This document shows, piece after piece, positions 1-8,998 of a DNA stretch of 64,000 nt. The stretch lies in contig NZ_FMZX01000016.1 of the NCBI RefSeq assembly GCF_900101615.1, positions 46,488 to 110,487 of the forward strand, written 5' to 3'. The translations under genes were made by a program, and so were the position numbers. Every line of letters starts with the position of its first letter. Positions within the stretch are counted from its first letter, which is position 1. Source of the DNA: Belnapia rosea. Its GTDB lineage: Bacteria > Pseudomonadota > Alphaproteobacteria > Acetobacterales > Acetobacteraceae. The notes under the pieces are model-generated. The model was not told where the DNA came from, did no database searches, and saw only the letters and a list, made by a program, of their open reading frames with translations.

Positions 1-426
1 GGCGGCGGCGCCATCCTGCTGGTGCTGCTGGCGCTCGCCATCATGCTGCTGACCTGGGCGCTGGCGCTGGCGCTGCGCTTCGCCCTCTCGCGCAACCGCG
101 AATTCCTCGCCGATGCCGGAGCCGTGGAGCTCACCCAGGACCCTGATGCGCTGATCGCCGCGCTGCGCAAGGTCGCCGCCCGGGCGGAGCTGCCGCGCCT
201 GCCCTCCCAGGTGCAGGCCATGCTGCTGGAAAGCTCCGGCGAGACACTCGGCCGCTCCTGGCTGGCCACCCATCCACCACTCGACGAGCGCATTGCCGCC
301 CTGGTCCGCTATGCCGGTGGGCGGGATAGCGGCCCGGTTTCCGTCCTGGTGCCGGACTCGCCCCCGGAGGCCCCGATGCCCAGCGCCGCGCCGCCATCCG
401 GGTCCCCATGGTGGCGGCAATCATAA
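1..426 (+). CDS. M48 family metalloprotease, C-terminal fragment
   Basis: The frame is open from base 1, so the gene begins outside the window and only about 141 C-terminal residues are visible. They show a hydrophobic transmembrane segment, then the SRNREFLADAGAVELT block and a helical stretch, which match the part of HtpX-like M48 proteases where the third zinc ligand (the Glu of the REFLAD motif) lies. The HExxH motif would be upstream and cannot be seen. The end is a proline-rich, probably disordered tail. M48 proteases are membrane zinc peptidases involved in envelope protein quality control; that role is inferred from family only. The family is fairly sure, the exact subfamily is not. 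Confidence 0.75.
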   Translation, partial: GGGAILLVLLALAIMLLTWALALALRFALSRNREFLADAGAVELTQDPDALIAALRKVAARAELPRLPSQVQAMLLESSGETLGRSWLATHPPLDERIAALVRYAGGRDSGPVSVLVPDSPPEAPMPSAAPPSGSPWWRQS

Positions 427-533
427 CCTAAAAACACCCTGTGGTTGACGAAACCGCCGAAACATTAAGCATCCACTAATACATAAAATGACATGCAGAG
501 GCCGGGGTACGCATCCCCGAAAGGCTGAACGAG

Positions 534-1025
534 ATGCCGGGCCCAGTTGCATCGCCACCTCCCTCCCCTGCCTCCGGCCTCACCATGCCGCGCCGGATCC
601 TCGTCATCGAGGATGAGGCCTTCATCGCCATGCTCATGGAGGACACCCTCCTTGAGGCGGGCTACGAGGTCCTCACGGCGAATAACGGGGAGACCGCGCT
701 CAGGCTGGCGCAGTCGGTGAGCCGCCTGACCGCGGTCGTCACCGGCATCGACCTGTCCGGCGGCATGACTGGACAGGCCGTGATCCGCAGCCTGCGCCAG
801 ACTATGCCGGGCCTCCCCGTCGTGGTCGTCACCGGCTTTCACCCCAGCGCGCGGGAGGCCGATCTCCGTGGCATCGGTGGCCCGACGACACGGCTCGAGA
901 AGCCGGTGGCTCCCGAGGCTCTCCTGGCCGGCCTCGCCGAGGTGCTCGCCGATCCGCATAGCCGCGCCTGCCGGCAGCTGCGGCGGACCCGGGCCGCACC
1001 ATCGAACGACGGCAGCGCCTGGTAG
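534..1025 (+). CDS. Response-regulator receiver protein lacking the phospho-aspartate
   Basis: A single receiver (CheY-like) domain occupies roughly residues 20-140, with no output domain. The acidic cluster (E26, D27, E28), the beta4 threonine (T100) and the KP motif (K123) are all present. At the phosphorylation site the family pattern D-I-x-L-P-G-G-M-x-G reads G-I-D-L-S-G-G-M-T-G, so the aspartate is glycine 71 (codon 744-746, GGC). Conventional phosphorylation is therefore unlikely unless D73 substitutes. No kinase gene is adjacent; two HWE kinases lie elsewhere in the window. An ATG at 585 is an alternative start that removes a proline-rich leader; neither start has a strong ribosome-binding site. 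The preceding 107 bases (427-533) are unusually AT-rich for this genome. Confidence 0.8.
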   Translation: MPGPVASPPPSPASGLTMPRRILVIEDEAFIAMLMEDTLLEAGYEVLTANNGETALRLAQSVSRLTAVVTGIDLSGGMTGQAVIRSLRQTMPGLPVVVVTGFHPSAREADLRGIGGPTTRLEKPVAPEALLAGLAEVLADPHSRACRQLRRTRAAPSNDGSAW

Positions 1026-1120
1026 CTCCTGGCACCCGCTGATGGCCGCATCGGGGGCCTGCCGGCGCCCCGATGAGCGATCTTGCACCCGGCCGCGCGG
1101 CCTGCGCATGGTGCGGTCGC

Positions 1121-2269
1121 ATGCGATTCCTCCATACGGCCGACTGGCATCTCGGGCGCAGCCTCGGCGGCTATTCCCTGCAGGATGACCAGGCCGTCCT
1201 GCTGGCGGAGCAGCTCCCCGCCATCGTGCGCGACACCGCCCCCGATGCGGTCCTGCTGGCCGGCGACATCTTCGACCGTGCCGTGCCGCCGGCCGAGGCG
1301 GTGCGACTGCTGGACGAGGTGCTGAGCGGGCTGGTGCTCGGCCTCGGCGTCCCCGTGGTGATGATCCCGGGCAACCATGACGAGGCGCGCCGCGTCGGCT
1401 TCGGCGCCCGGCTGCTGGCCGCCTCGCGCCTGCACATTGTGCAATCGCCCTGCGGCGAGGCCATCCCGGTCGCGGGCCGGGCCGGCGACGGCGCCACCAT
1501 CGTCGCCTGCGGCTACGCGACGCCGCTGGCCCTGGCGCGGGAGCCGAGCCTCGCCCATGCCAGCTTCGCCGACCATGACGGCGCCTTCGCCGCCCTCGCC
1601 CCCTGCCTGCATGCGCTGTGCCCGGCCGAGGGGCCGCGCGTGCTGGTGGCCCATGCCTTCGTCGCCGGCGGCGCCGAGAGCCCGCTCAGCGAGCGCGCCC
1701 TCTCGGTCGGCGGCAGCGGCGCCATCGGCGCCGACCGCTTCGCCGGCTTCGACTATGTCGCGCTCGGCCATCTCCACCGGCCGCAGAACCTGCTCGGCGG
1801 CAGGCTGCGCTACAGCGGCTCCCCCTTTCCCTACAGCGTGGAGGAGGCCGACCACGCCAAGTCGGTCACCCTCGTCGAACTCGGGCCCCAGGGCGCGCTG
1901 CGCATCGAGGAGATCCCGCTCACCCCGCGCCGCGGCCTCCGCGTGCTGACCGGCCGCTTCGCCACGCTGCGCGAGACCGAAGGCCCGGCGCGCGAGGACT
2001 ATGTTGCCCTGGTGCTGACCGACCCGACGCCGGTGCCCGAGGCCCAGCGCCGCCTCGCCGAGATCTTCCCCCGCATCGTCGGCCTCCGCTATGCCGCCGA
2101 GCGCACCGGCACGGGCAGCCTCGGCGGCGCCAGCGCGGCGGAGCGCGTGGCGCGGCCGCTCGACCTCTTCGGCCGCTTCCATGCCGAGCTGCGCGGCACC
2201 CCGCTGCCGGAGGCGGCGCGGCCCGTCCTCGTCGCCGCCATCGAGGCCGCCGAGATCGCCGGCCACTGA
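1121..2269 (+). CDS. sbcD: Exonuclease subunit SbcD
   Basis: This is the Mre11-type nuclease subunit of the SbcCD complex, which cleaves hairpins and protein-blocked DNA ends during repair. The metallophosphoesterase motifs are present in order: the N-terminal TADWHLGR (D8, H10), LLAGDIFDRA (D49), PGNHDEAR, and LGHLHRPQ. About 382 residues is a normal length. The start at 1121 was chosen because the protein then begins MRFLHTADWH as in the family; an in-frame ATG at 1073 would add 16 unconserved residues. sbcC starts 4 bases after the stop, so the two subunits are made from one message. Confidence 0.93.
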   Translation: MRFLHTADWHLGRSLGGYSLQDDQAVLLAEQLPAIVRDTAPDAVLLAGDIFDRAVPPAEAVRLLDEVLSGLVLGLGVPVVMIPGNHDEARRVGFGARLLAASRLHIVQSPCGEAIPVAGRAGDGATIVACGYATPLALAREPSLAHASFADHDGAFAALAPCLHALCPAEGPRVLVAHAFVAGGAESPLSERALSVGGSGAIGADRFAGFDYVALGHLHRPQNLLGGRLRYSGSPFPYSVEEADHAKSVTLVELGPQGALRIEEIPLTPRRGLRVLTGRFATLRETEGPAREDYVALVLTDPTPVPEAQRRLAEIFPRIVGLRYAAERTGTGSLGGASAAERVARPLDLFGRFHAELRGTPLPEAARPVLVAAIEAAEIAGH

Positions 2270-2273
2270 CGCC

Positions 2274-5200
2274 ATGCGCCCGCTCCGCCTGACCGTCACT
2301 CATTTCGGCCCCTATGCCGCGCGGCAGGAGATCGACTTCGCCGCGCTCGGGCCGCATCGCCTCTTCCTCATCGCCGGGCCGACCGGGGCGGGGAAGACCA
2401 GCCTGCTGGACGCCCTCTGCTTCGCCCTGTTCGGCGAGAGCAGCGGGGAGGAGCGGCTGCCCGGCCATCTCCGCAGCCGCCACGCCCCGCCCGATGCGCC
2501 GACCGAGGTGGCGCTGGAATTCCTCCAGGCCGGCCGCCGCTGGCGCATCGCCCGCAGCCCGGAATGGGAGCGGCCCAAGCGCCGCGGCGAGGGCACGACG
2601 AAGGAGCGGATGAAGGTCTCGCTCCAGGCCCTCGACACCGACGCCCCGCCGGTCGAGCGCGAGAGCGAGGTCGAGGCGCGCATCCGCGAGTTGCTCGGCC
2701 TCAGCGCGGCCGAGTTCCGCCAGACGGTGCTGCTGCCCCAGGGCCGCTTCCGCGAGCTGCTGGTGGCGAAGCCCGCCGACCGGCAATCCATCCTGCAGAC
2801 CCTGTTCCGCACCGCCCTCTATGCGCGGATCCAGAAGGAATTGTCCCAGGCGGCCAATGCGGCGAAGGGCGCGCTGCGCGAAGCGGTCGGCGCCCGCGCC
2901 GGCCTGCTGCGCCGCGCCGGGGCGGACACCCCGGAGGCCGCGCTGGCCGCCCGCGCCGCGCTGCGCGAGGCCCAGGGGGCGGCCGAGGCGGCGCGCGAGG
3001 CCGCCGCCGCCCGGGCCATCGCCGCCCGCGCCGCCGAGGCCGCCGGCCAGGACGCCGCCCGCCGCCTCGCCGAAGCGCAGAGGGCGGCCGAGGCGCTGGC
3101 CGGGCTCGCCGCCCGCGCGCCCGCCATCCAGGCCGACCGCACCCGGCTGGACGCTGCCCGCCGCGCCGACCGGCTCGGCCTGCCGCTCGCCGAGGCCGAG
3201 GCCGCCGCCGGCTCCGCCACCACCCAGCGCAGCGGGGCCGCCGCCGCCGCCATCCGCGCGGAGCAGGCCCGCGACCGCCTTGCCCGCGCCGAGGCCGCCC
3301 TGGCCGAGGCTCCCGCCCAGGAGGCCGCCGCCCGCGCTGCCGCGACCGAGGCGGAGCGGTTGCAGGGCCTCGTCGCCCTCGTCGCCGAGGCCGAGGCCGC
3401 TGCCCGCGACGCCGCCACCGCCCGAGCCGCCGCGGGGCGGGCCACGGCCGCCCTCGCCACCGCCACCACGGCGCTGGAGGCCGCGCGCGGGGGCGCAGCC
3501 GCCACCGAGGCTGCTCGCGCCACCGCCCAGGCGGGTGCCGACCAGGCGGAGCGCCACCGCCTTGCCCGCGACGCCGCCGCCGTCCGGCTCGACGCCGCCC
3601 GCGCGCTGGAAGCGGCCGAGGCGTCCCTGCACCGCGCCCGCGCCACCGGCGAGGCCGCCACCGCCGCCGAGGTCCGCGCCCTCGCTGAGTTCCGCGGCGC
3701 CCGGGCGGAGCGCGAGGCCGCCGCCGCCCGCATCGCCGCCGACCATGCCGCCCGCTTCGCCCTGCTGCTCGCGGATGGCGCGCCCTGCCCGGTCTGCGGC
3801 AGCCCGCATCATCCCGCCCCCGCCCATCCGCCTGCCGGCGAGGCCCTGCCCGACCTCGATGCCCTCGACACCGCCGCCCGCGCCGCCGAGGCCCGGCTGG
3901 AGGAAGCCCGCCGTGCCGCCGCCCGCGCCGCCACCGCGCTGGCCATCGCCACCGAGCAGCAATCCGCCGCGCTCGCCCGCCTCGGCACCGCGCCGCGCGA
4001 GGGCCTGGCCGCCGCGCTGCAGGCCGAGCAATCCGCCCTTGCCGCGGCCGAGGCCGCCGCCACCCGCCTGCCCGCCCTTGCCCGCGCCGCCACCGAGGCC
4101 ATGGCCGCCGTCACCGCCGCCGAGGCCCGCCTCGTCACGGCAAGGGAGGGCGCCATCGCCGCCGCCGGTGCCCTGGCCGCCGCCGATGCCCTCCAAGAGG
4201 AGCGCCAGCGCCGGCTGCCCGCCGAGGCCCCGGACGCCGCCAGCCTGCGCACCCAGGCCGCCGCGGCCGCTGCCCGCGCCACGAGCCTCGCCAACGCGCT
4301 GCGGGCCGCCCGCGAGGAAGGCGCCGCCGCCGCCGAGGCTGCCCGCGCCCAGGCCGAGCGCCATGCCGAGGCGGAGCGCGCCGCCCGCCTTGCCGAGGCG
4401 GCAGCGGCGGATGCCACCGCCCGGCTCGCCAGTGCCTGCGCCGCCGCCGGCTTCGCCGATGCCGAGGCCGCCCGCGCCGCCCGCCTGGACGCCGCCGCGC
4501 AGGAGGCACTGGCCGCTGCCATCGCCGGTTTCGACCGCGCCCAGGCCGCCGCCACGAGCCGGGCCGAGGCCACCGCCCAGGCCGCCGCCGGACTCGCCCC
4601 GCCCGACCTTGCCGGCCTCGCCGCCGCGCGGGAGGCGGCCGAGGCCGCCGCCACCATGGCCCTGCAGCAAGCCACCCTCGCCCAGCGCGCGGTCGAGGAG
4701 CATGACCGCCTGCTCGCCGAGATCGAGGCCGCCGATGCCGCCCTTGCCGAGGCCGAGGCCGAGGCAGCGCTGCGCCAGGACCTCGCCGACCTGGCCGAGG
4801 GCCGCGGCACCGGCCTCGACTTCGAGGGCTTTGTGCTGTCCGGCCTGCTGGACGAGGCCTTGGCGGCCGCCAATGCCCGGCTCGCCGGCATGCTCGATGG
4901 CCGCTACCGCCTGCGCCGGCGGGAGGAGCCGGAGCGGCTGCGCGCCCGCGCCGGCCTCGATATCGAGGTAGTGGATGGCTGGAACGCCGAGGCGCGGCCG
5001 GCCGCCACCCTCTCCGGCGGCGAGGGGTTCTGCGCCTCCCTGGCCATGGCGCTCGGCCTCGCCGATACGGTGGCCGCCCATGCCGGCGGGCACCAGCTGG
5101 ATGCGCTCTTCATCGATGAGGGCTTCGGCACGCTGGATGCCGAGACGCTGGACACCGCCATCCGCGTGCTGGAGGGGCTGCAGGCCGGCGACCGGCTGGT

Positions 5201-5303
5201 CGGCGTCATCAGCCATGTGGCGGAGCTGCGCGAACGCATCCCCGCCCGGCTGGAAGTGACGCCCGGCCGCCGCGGCACCATGGCGGCCTTCAGGCTCGGC
5301 TAG
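2274..5303 (+). CDS. sbcC: Exonuclease subunit SbcC (Rad50-like ATPase)
   Basis: This 1,009-residue SMC-type ATPase partners SbcD. The Walker A motif GPTGAGKTS is at residues 35-43. Two very long alanine- and glutamate-rich coiled coils flank a zinc hook, CPVC (C505 and C508). Near the C-terminus are the ABC signature LSGGE (about residue 913) and the Walker B/D-loop LFIDEGFGTLD (about 945). The coiled coils are extremely Ala/Arg/Glu-rich, which produces long spurious open frames on both strands. The stop codon (5301-5303) overlaps the stop of the convergent asparaginase-like gene (5300-5302). The start at 2274 is chosen because it opens directly on MRPLRLTVTHFGPY, the conserved N-terminal strand. 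Confidence 0.93.
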   Translation: MRPLRLTVTHFGPYAARQEIDFAALGPHRLFLIAGPTGAGKTSLLDALCFALFGESSGEERLPGHLRSRHAPPDAPTEVALEFLQAGRRWRIARSPEWERPKRRGEGTTKERMKVSLQALDTDAPPVERESEVEARIRELLGLSAAEFRQTVLLPQGRFRELLVAKPADRQSILQTLFRTALYARIQKELSQAANAAKGALREAVGARAGLLRRAGADTPEAALAARAALREAQGAAEAAREAAAARAIAARAAEAAGQDAARRLAEAQRAAEALAGLAARAPAIQADRTRLDAARRADRLGLPLAEAEAAAGSATTQRSGAAAAAIRAEQARDRLARAEAALAEAPAQEAAARAAATEAERLQGLVALVAEAEAAARDAATARAAAGRATAALATATTALEAARGGAAATEAARATAQAGADQAERHRLARDAAAVRLDAARALEAAEASLHRARATGEAATAAEVRALAEFRGARAEREAAAARIAADHAARFALLLADGAPCPVCGSPHHPAPAHPPAGEALPDLDALDTAARAAEARLEEARRAAARAATALAIATEQQSAALARLGTAPREGLAAALQAEQSALAAAEAAATRLPALARAATEAMAAVTAAEARLVTAREGAIAAAGALAAADALQEERQRRLPAEAPDAASLRTQAAAAAARATSLANALRAAREEGAAAAEAARAQAERHAEAERAARLAEAAAADATARLASACAAAGFADAEAARAARLDAAAQEALAAAIAGFDRAQAAATSRAEATAQAAAGLAPPDLAGLAAAREAAEAAATMALQQATLAQRAVEEHDRLLAEIEAADAALAEAEAEAALRQDLADLAEGRGTGLDFEGFVLSGLLDEALAAANARLAGMLDGRYRLRRREEPERLRARAGLDIEVVDGWNAEARPAATLSGGEGFCASLAMALGLADTVAAHAGGHQLDALFIDEGFGTLDAETLDTAIRVLEGLQAGDRLVGVISHVAELRERIPARLEVTPGRRGTMAAFRLG

Positions 5304-6298
5304 TAGGTGGCGAAGATCCGCTCGATCTCGGCCGGCTCGCTGCTGACCGTCAGCGCCAGCGCGAGCAGGATGCGCGCCTTCTGCGGGTTGAGGTTGTCCG
5401 CCGGGATGAAGCCGGCCTCGGCCAGCTTCGTCGTCGGGAAGACCCGGCCGCTGCCGGCCCGCGTCGATTGCAGCACGACGACGCCGGCCGCCCGTGCCTC
5501 CTTCAGCGCCGCCGCATCGCCCGGCGTGACGAAGCCCGGCGCGAAGCCGGCGGCGACGATCCCCTTCGCCCCGGCGTCGGTGAAGGCGCGCACCGCCGTG
5601 CCGTCGGCGCCGGCATAGCTGTAGGCGATATCGACCCGCGGCAGCGCATCGAGCCCGCGGATGTCGAACTCGGTCTCCGGCGCCAGCCGGCGCAGCGGCC
5701 GGCGGTACCACACCACCTTGTCGCCATCCGCCTGGCCGAGCACGCCGAAATCCGGGCTGCGGAAGGTCTGCATCCGCCCGGTGGAGGTCTTGGTCACCTC
5801 GCGCGCCGCCTGGATCTCGTCATTCAGCAGCACCAGCGCGCCGAGGCCGCGCGCGCCCTCGTCGGCCGCGACGCGCACCGCATTGACGAGGTTCAGCCCG
5901 GCATCGGTCGAGAGCGCCGAGGCCGGCCGCTGCGAGCCGACCACCACCACGGGAACCGGCACCTTCAGCGTCAGCGACAGGAAATAGGCCGTCTCCTCCA
6001 GCGAGGCGGTGCCATGGCCGATGACGATGCCGGCGACCTGGGGGTCCTCCTTCACCACCTTGTCGCAGAGCAGGACGAGCTGCCGCCACTCCGTCCAGGC
6101 GATCTGCGGCGAGGGCACGTTGCGGTAGGGCACCGCGAAGACCTCGGCCACCCGCTGCACATCGGGGAATTTGTCGAGGATGCCATCCGCCTGGAGCATG
6201 TTGCCCATGGCGCCGTAGTTGACGGTATCCAGCGGCCCGTTGCCGAGCGAGGAGATCGTTCCGCCCGTGCCGATGAAGGCGATCTTCTTCTTGCTCAT
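5300..6298 (-). CDS. Asparaginase-family amidohydrolase with altered substrate pocket
   Basis: The protein is about 332 residues with the type II asparaginase fold signatures: GTGGTISS (nucleophile T14), HGTASLEETAYFL (T97), a VTKT lysine (K170) and the C-terminal LNPQKARILL block. Compared with E. coli AnsB, the Thr-Lys machinery is kept. However, the aspartate that holds the substrate amino group (D90 in HGTDTMEE) is alanine 98 here, and the loop carrying N248 reads GFAPGFV. It may therefore act on another amide or be poorly active on asparagine. No clear signal peptide is seen, so it is probably cytoplasmic. Its ATG overlaps the stop of the upstream cysteine hydrolase (ATGA), giving a coupled pair. 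Confidence 0.8.
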   Translation of the reverse strand: MSKKKIAFIGTGGTISSLGNGPLDTVNYGAMGNMLQADGILDKFPDVQRVAEVFAVPYRNVPSPQIAWTEWRQLVLLCDKVVKEDPQVAGIVIGHGTASLEETAYFLSLTLKVPVPVVVVGSQRPASALSTDAGLNLVNAVRVAADEGARGLGALVLLNDEIQAAREVTKTSTGRMQTFRSPDFGVLGQADGDKVVWYRRPLRRLAPETEFDIRGLDALPRVDIAYSYAGADGTAVRAFTDAGAKGIVAAGFAPGFVTPGDAAALKEARAAGVVVLQSTRAGSGRVFPTTKLAEAGFIPADNLNPQKARILLALALTVSSEPAEIERIFATY

Positions 6299-6993
6299 GC
6301 AGCCGCACGCTCCTCCGTGGCGAGGCCGGCGATGCACTCATCGACCGTCAGCACATCGCCGAATTGCAGGTAGAAACCGAGCAGGGAGGCGCTGTGCTCC
6401 GCATCCGTCACGGCGGCGCAGCCGTCGCTCACCATCACGGTGCGGAAATTCAGCATCATCGCGTCCCGCGCGCTGCTCTCGCAGCAGCAATTGGTGACGG
6501 TGCCGGCGATCAGCACCGTGTCGAGCCCGCGCGCGCGCAGCCGCTCCGGCAGGTCGGAGCCGCCCTGGATGAAGGCGCTGTAGCGGTATTTCCGCACCAC
6601 CTCGTCGCAGATCCGCACATCGAGCGCGGGCCAGAGCGCATGGCCCGGCATCCCCTCGCTCATCGAGGCGGCGCGGCGGGCACGCGCCTCGGACGTCGCC
6701 ATCTCCTGCATGACGGACCATTCCGTCTCGCAGCGCTCGTCGAAGGTGTTCTGGATCCAGTAGACCGCGCCGCCGGCCCGGCGCAGCGCCCCGGCCAGGC
6801 GGTTGATCGCCGGCACCACATGCTCCGCCATCGGGCAGAGCGCATGAGCGAGATCGGCCCGCATGAAGCCGTTCTGCATGTCGATCACCACCAGGGCGGT
6901 GCGGCGCGCATCGAGCCGGGCGAAGGGATGGGGCGTGCCGCAGCGTCCGGCGACGCGGGCCGCGACGGCCTCCGGGATGGTGAAGGGATGCAT
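6295..6993 (-). CDS. Isochorismatase-family cysteine hydrolase
   Basis: The 232-residue protein has the catalytic triad of the family: D38 in VVIDMQNGF, K135 in VVRKYRYSAF, and a cysteine in GTVTNCCCESSARDA (C170 by alignment, flanked by two extra cysteines). Members hydrolyse small amides, ureides (biuret, allophanate-like, N-carbamoyl compounds) or maleamate. The substrate cannot be told from sequence. It is the first gene of a two-gene unit with the asparaginase-like gene (4-base overlap), which suggests consecutive deamidations. It diverges from the ThDP enzyme gene across about 150 bases that should hold both promoters. The start at 6993 gives MHPFTIPE, and no other start suits the domain better. 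Confidence 0.85.
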   Translation of the reverse strand: MHPFTIPEAVAARVAGRCGTPHPFARLDARRTALVVIDMQNGFMRADLAHALCPMAEHVVPAINRLAGALRRAGGAVYWIQNTFDERCETEWSVMQEMATSEARARRAASMSEGMPGHALWPALDVRICDEVVRKYRYSAFIQGGSDLPERLRARGLDTVLIAGTVTNCCCESSARDAMMLNFRTVMVSDGCAAVTDAEHSASLLGFYLQFGDVLTVDECIAGLATEERAAA

Positions 6994-7144
6994 GCCGAAC
7001 CTCTGCACGAATGGGCCTGGCCTGCGCTGCGCGGTTCCCTGGTGCCGGCTCTCCGGCCGGTGGCCGAGACTAGGCCCGGGCCGGATACTCGGCAACCCGG
7101 CCCCGCCCGCCCACGTTCGGCGCGGAGCAAGGAAAGGGCCGCCA

Positions 7145-8923
7145 ATGCCACGCAACGCCAGCGAGATCGTCATCGATACGCTGCACGCCTGGGGCGTCGA
7201 TACCATCTTCGGCCTGGCCGGGGACGGCATCAACGGCGTGGTGGAGGCGCTCCGCACCCGCCAGGACCGCATCCGCTTCGTCGCCGTCCGGCACGAGGAG
7301 AGCGCCGCCTTCATGGCCGCCGCCTATGCCAAGTGGACCGGCAGGATCGGCTGCTGCTTCGCTACCACCGGCCCCGGCGGCCTCCATTTGCTGAACGGCC
7401 TCTATGACGCGAAGCTCGACCTCGCGCCGGTGGTGGCGCTGACCGGCCTGCCCTATCACGACCTGGCCGATACCTTCACCCAACAGGACGTCCCGCTCGA
7501 CCGCGTCTTCGCCGATGTCGCGGTCTACAACACCCGCATTATGGGCGCCGCCCAGGCGGAGGCGGTGACGAGCCTCGCCTGCCGCACCGCGCTGGCCCGC
7601 CGCGGCGTCGCCCATCTGGCGCTGGCGACCGACACGCAGGAGGAGTCGGAGGACGAGGCCTCGCCCCGCGGCTCCGCCCAGACCGCCGGCACGCGGTGGC
7701 AGGACGGCCTCCGCCTGCCCGACCCGGCCGAGGTGGAGAAGGCGGCCGAGATCCTGAACGGTGCCCGGCGCGTGGCGATCCTCGCCGGCCGCGGCGCCCT
7801 CGATGCGAAGGCGGAGCTGGAGCAGACGGCGCAGCTGCTCGGCGCCCCGGTGGCGAAGGCGCTGCTCGGCAAGGCGGTGCTGCCGGACGACCATCCCTAC
7901 ACCACCGGCGGCATCGGCTACTACGGCACCTTCGGCACCCATGCCGTGATGGCGGAATGCGACGCGCTGCTGATCGTCGGCTCCACCTTCCCCTATGTCG
8001 AGTACTACCCGAAGCCCGGCCAGGCGCGGATCGTCCAGATCGACCGCGACCCGCAGCGCATCGGCCTCCGCCAGGCAGCCGAGGCCGGCCTCGTCGGCGA
8101 TGCCAGGGCGGCGCTCGAGATGCTGAACGCCCGGCTCCGCCGCAAGGAGGATCGCGGTTTCCTCGAGCGCGCCCAGGCCGAGACCCGGCGCTGGTATGAG
8201 ACGCTGCGCGCCGCCGAGGAGAGCCCGCGCCTGCCGATGAACCCCTCCGCCCCCGTCGCCGCCTTCGGCGCGCGGCTGCCGGCGGATGCGGTGGTGGTCT
8301 CCGACAGCGGCCACCATACCGGCCTTGTCGCGCGGCACATGCGGCTCGGCCCGGGGCATGATTTCGGCGTCTCCGGCCTGCTCGCCTCCATGGCCTGCGC
8401 CATCCCCTATGCGGTGGCCGCCGGCTGCGCCTTCCCCGGCCGGCCGATCTTCGGCGTCATCGGCGATGGCGGGCTGTCGATGCAGCTCGGCGAGTTCGCC
8501 ACCGCCGTTGCCATGAAGCTGCCGCTCAAGCTCCTGGTGCTGCGCAACGGCTCGCTCGGCCAGATCAAGTGGGAGCAGATCCTCTTCCTCGGCCACCCGG
8601 AATTCGGCTGCGAGGTGCCGGTGATCGACTTCGCCCGCGCGGCCGAGGCCATGGGTGGCCGCGGCTTCACGGTGGAGGACCCGGCGCAGCTCGGCGCCGT
8701 GCTGGACCAGGCGATGGCGGCGGAAGGCCCGGTCATCATCCAGGCCATCGTCGACCCGAACGAGCCGCTCCTCCCGGCCGTCGTCTCCGAGGCCTACGCC
8801 AAGCATCTCGGGAAGGCGCTGAAGGAGGGAACCAAGGATGCCGGTGCCATCGAGCAGGCGCTGGAACGCGAGCCCTCGCGCTCCATGATGGGCGAACAGG
8901 CCGCCCTCGTCCCCAAGCCGTAG
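7145..8923 (+). CDS. Thiamine-diphosphate enzyme, pyruvate oxidase / acetolactate synthase-like
   Basis: This 592-residue protein has the three-domain POX/ALS layout. The N-terminal pyrimidine-binding domain has the catalytic glutamate in RHEESAAFMA (E51/E52). A central nucleotide-binding-type domain follows. The C-terminal PP domain has the GDGG motif near residue 440, ending about 30 residues later at RNGSLGQIKWEQ. The closest resemblance is to PoxB-type pyruvate oxidases/dehydrogenases (pyruvate to acetate and CO2), but the membrane-binding tail is not obvious and a related 2-oxoacid decarboxylase is possible. The start at 7145 follows a good AAGGAAAG ribosome-binding site. Confidence 0.8.
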   Translation: MPRNASEIVIDTLHAWGVDTIFGLAGDGINGVVEALRTRQDRIRFVAVRHEESAAFMAAAYAKWTGRIGCCFATTGPGGLHLLNGLYDAKLDLAPVVALTGLPYHDLADTFTQQDVPLDRVFADVAVYNTRIMGAAQAEAVTSLACRTALARRGVAHLALATDTQEESEDEASPRGSAQTAGTRWQDGLRLPDPAEVEKAAEILNGARRVAILAGRGALDAKAELEQTAQLLGAPVAKALLGKAVLPDDHPYTTGGIGYYGTFGTHAVMAECDALLIVGSTFPYVEYYPKPGQARIVQIDRDPQRIGLRQAAEAGLVGDARAALEMLNARLRRKEDRGFLERAQAETRRWYETLRAAEESPRLPMNPSAPVAAFGARLPADAVVVSDSGHHTGLVARHMRLGPGHDFGVSGLLASMACAIPYAVAAGCAFPGRPIFGVIGDGGLSMQLGEFATAVAMKLPLKLLVLRNGSLGQIKWEQILFLGHPEFGCEVPVIDFARAAEAMGGRGFTVEDPAQLGAVLDQAMAAEGPVIIQAIVDPNEPLLPAVVSEAYAKHLGKALKEGTKDAGAIEQALEREPSRSMMGEQAALVPKP

Positions 8924-8998
8924 CCCCGCGGCGAACCACTGACCCTTCCCGGCCCACGATGCCCCCCTTCCCCATGACAATGCGCCAGGAATGGTCCC

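Noticed and set aside
445..482. TTGACG followed by AT-rich sequence before the receiver gene as a promoter
   Set aside because: No -10-like hexamer lies at 16-18 bases; TAATAC at 477 is too far away.
1920..5711. Very long minus-strand open frame of about 1,260 codons
   Set aside because: It is the antisense of sbcC, whose Ala/Glu/Arg-rich coiled coils in GC-rich codons leave opposite frames open; the translation is Gly-rich low complexity with no domain, while the plus strand has all SbcC motifs.
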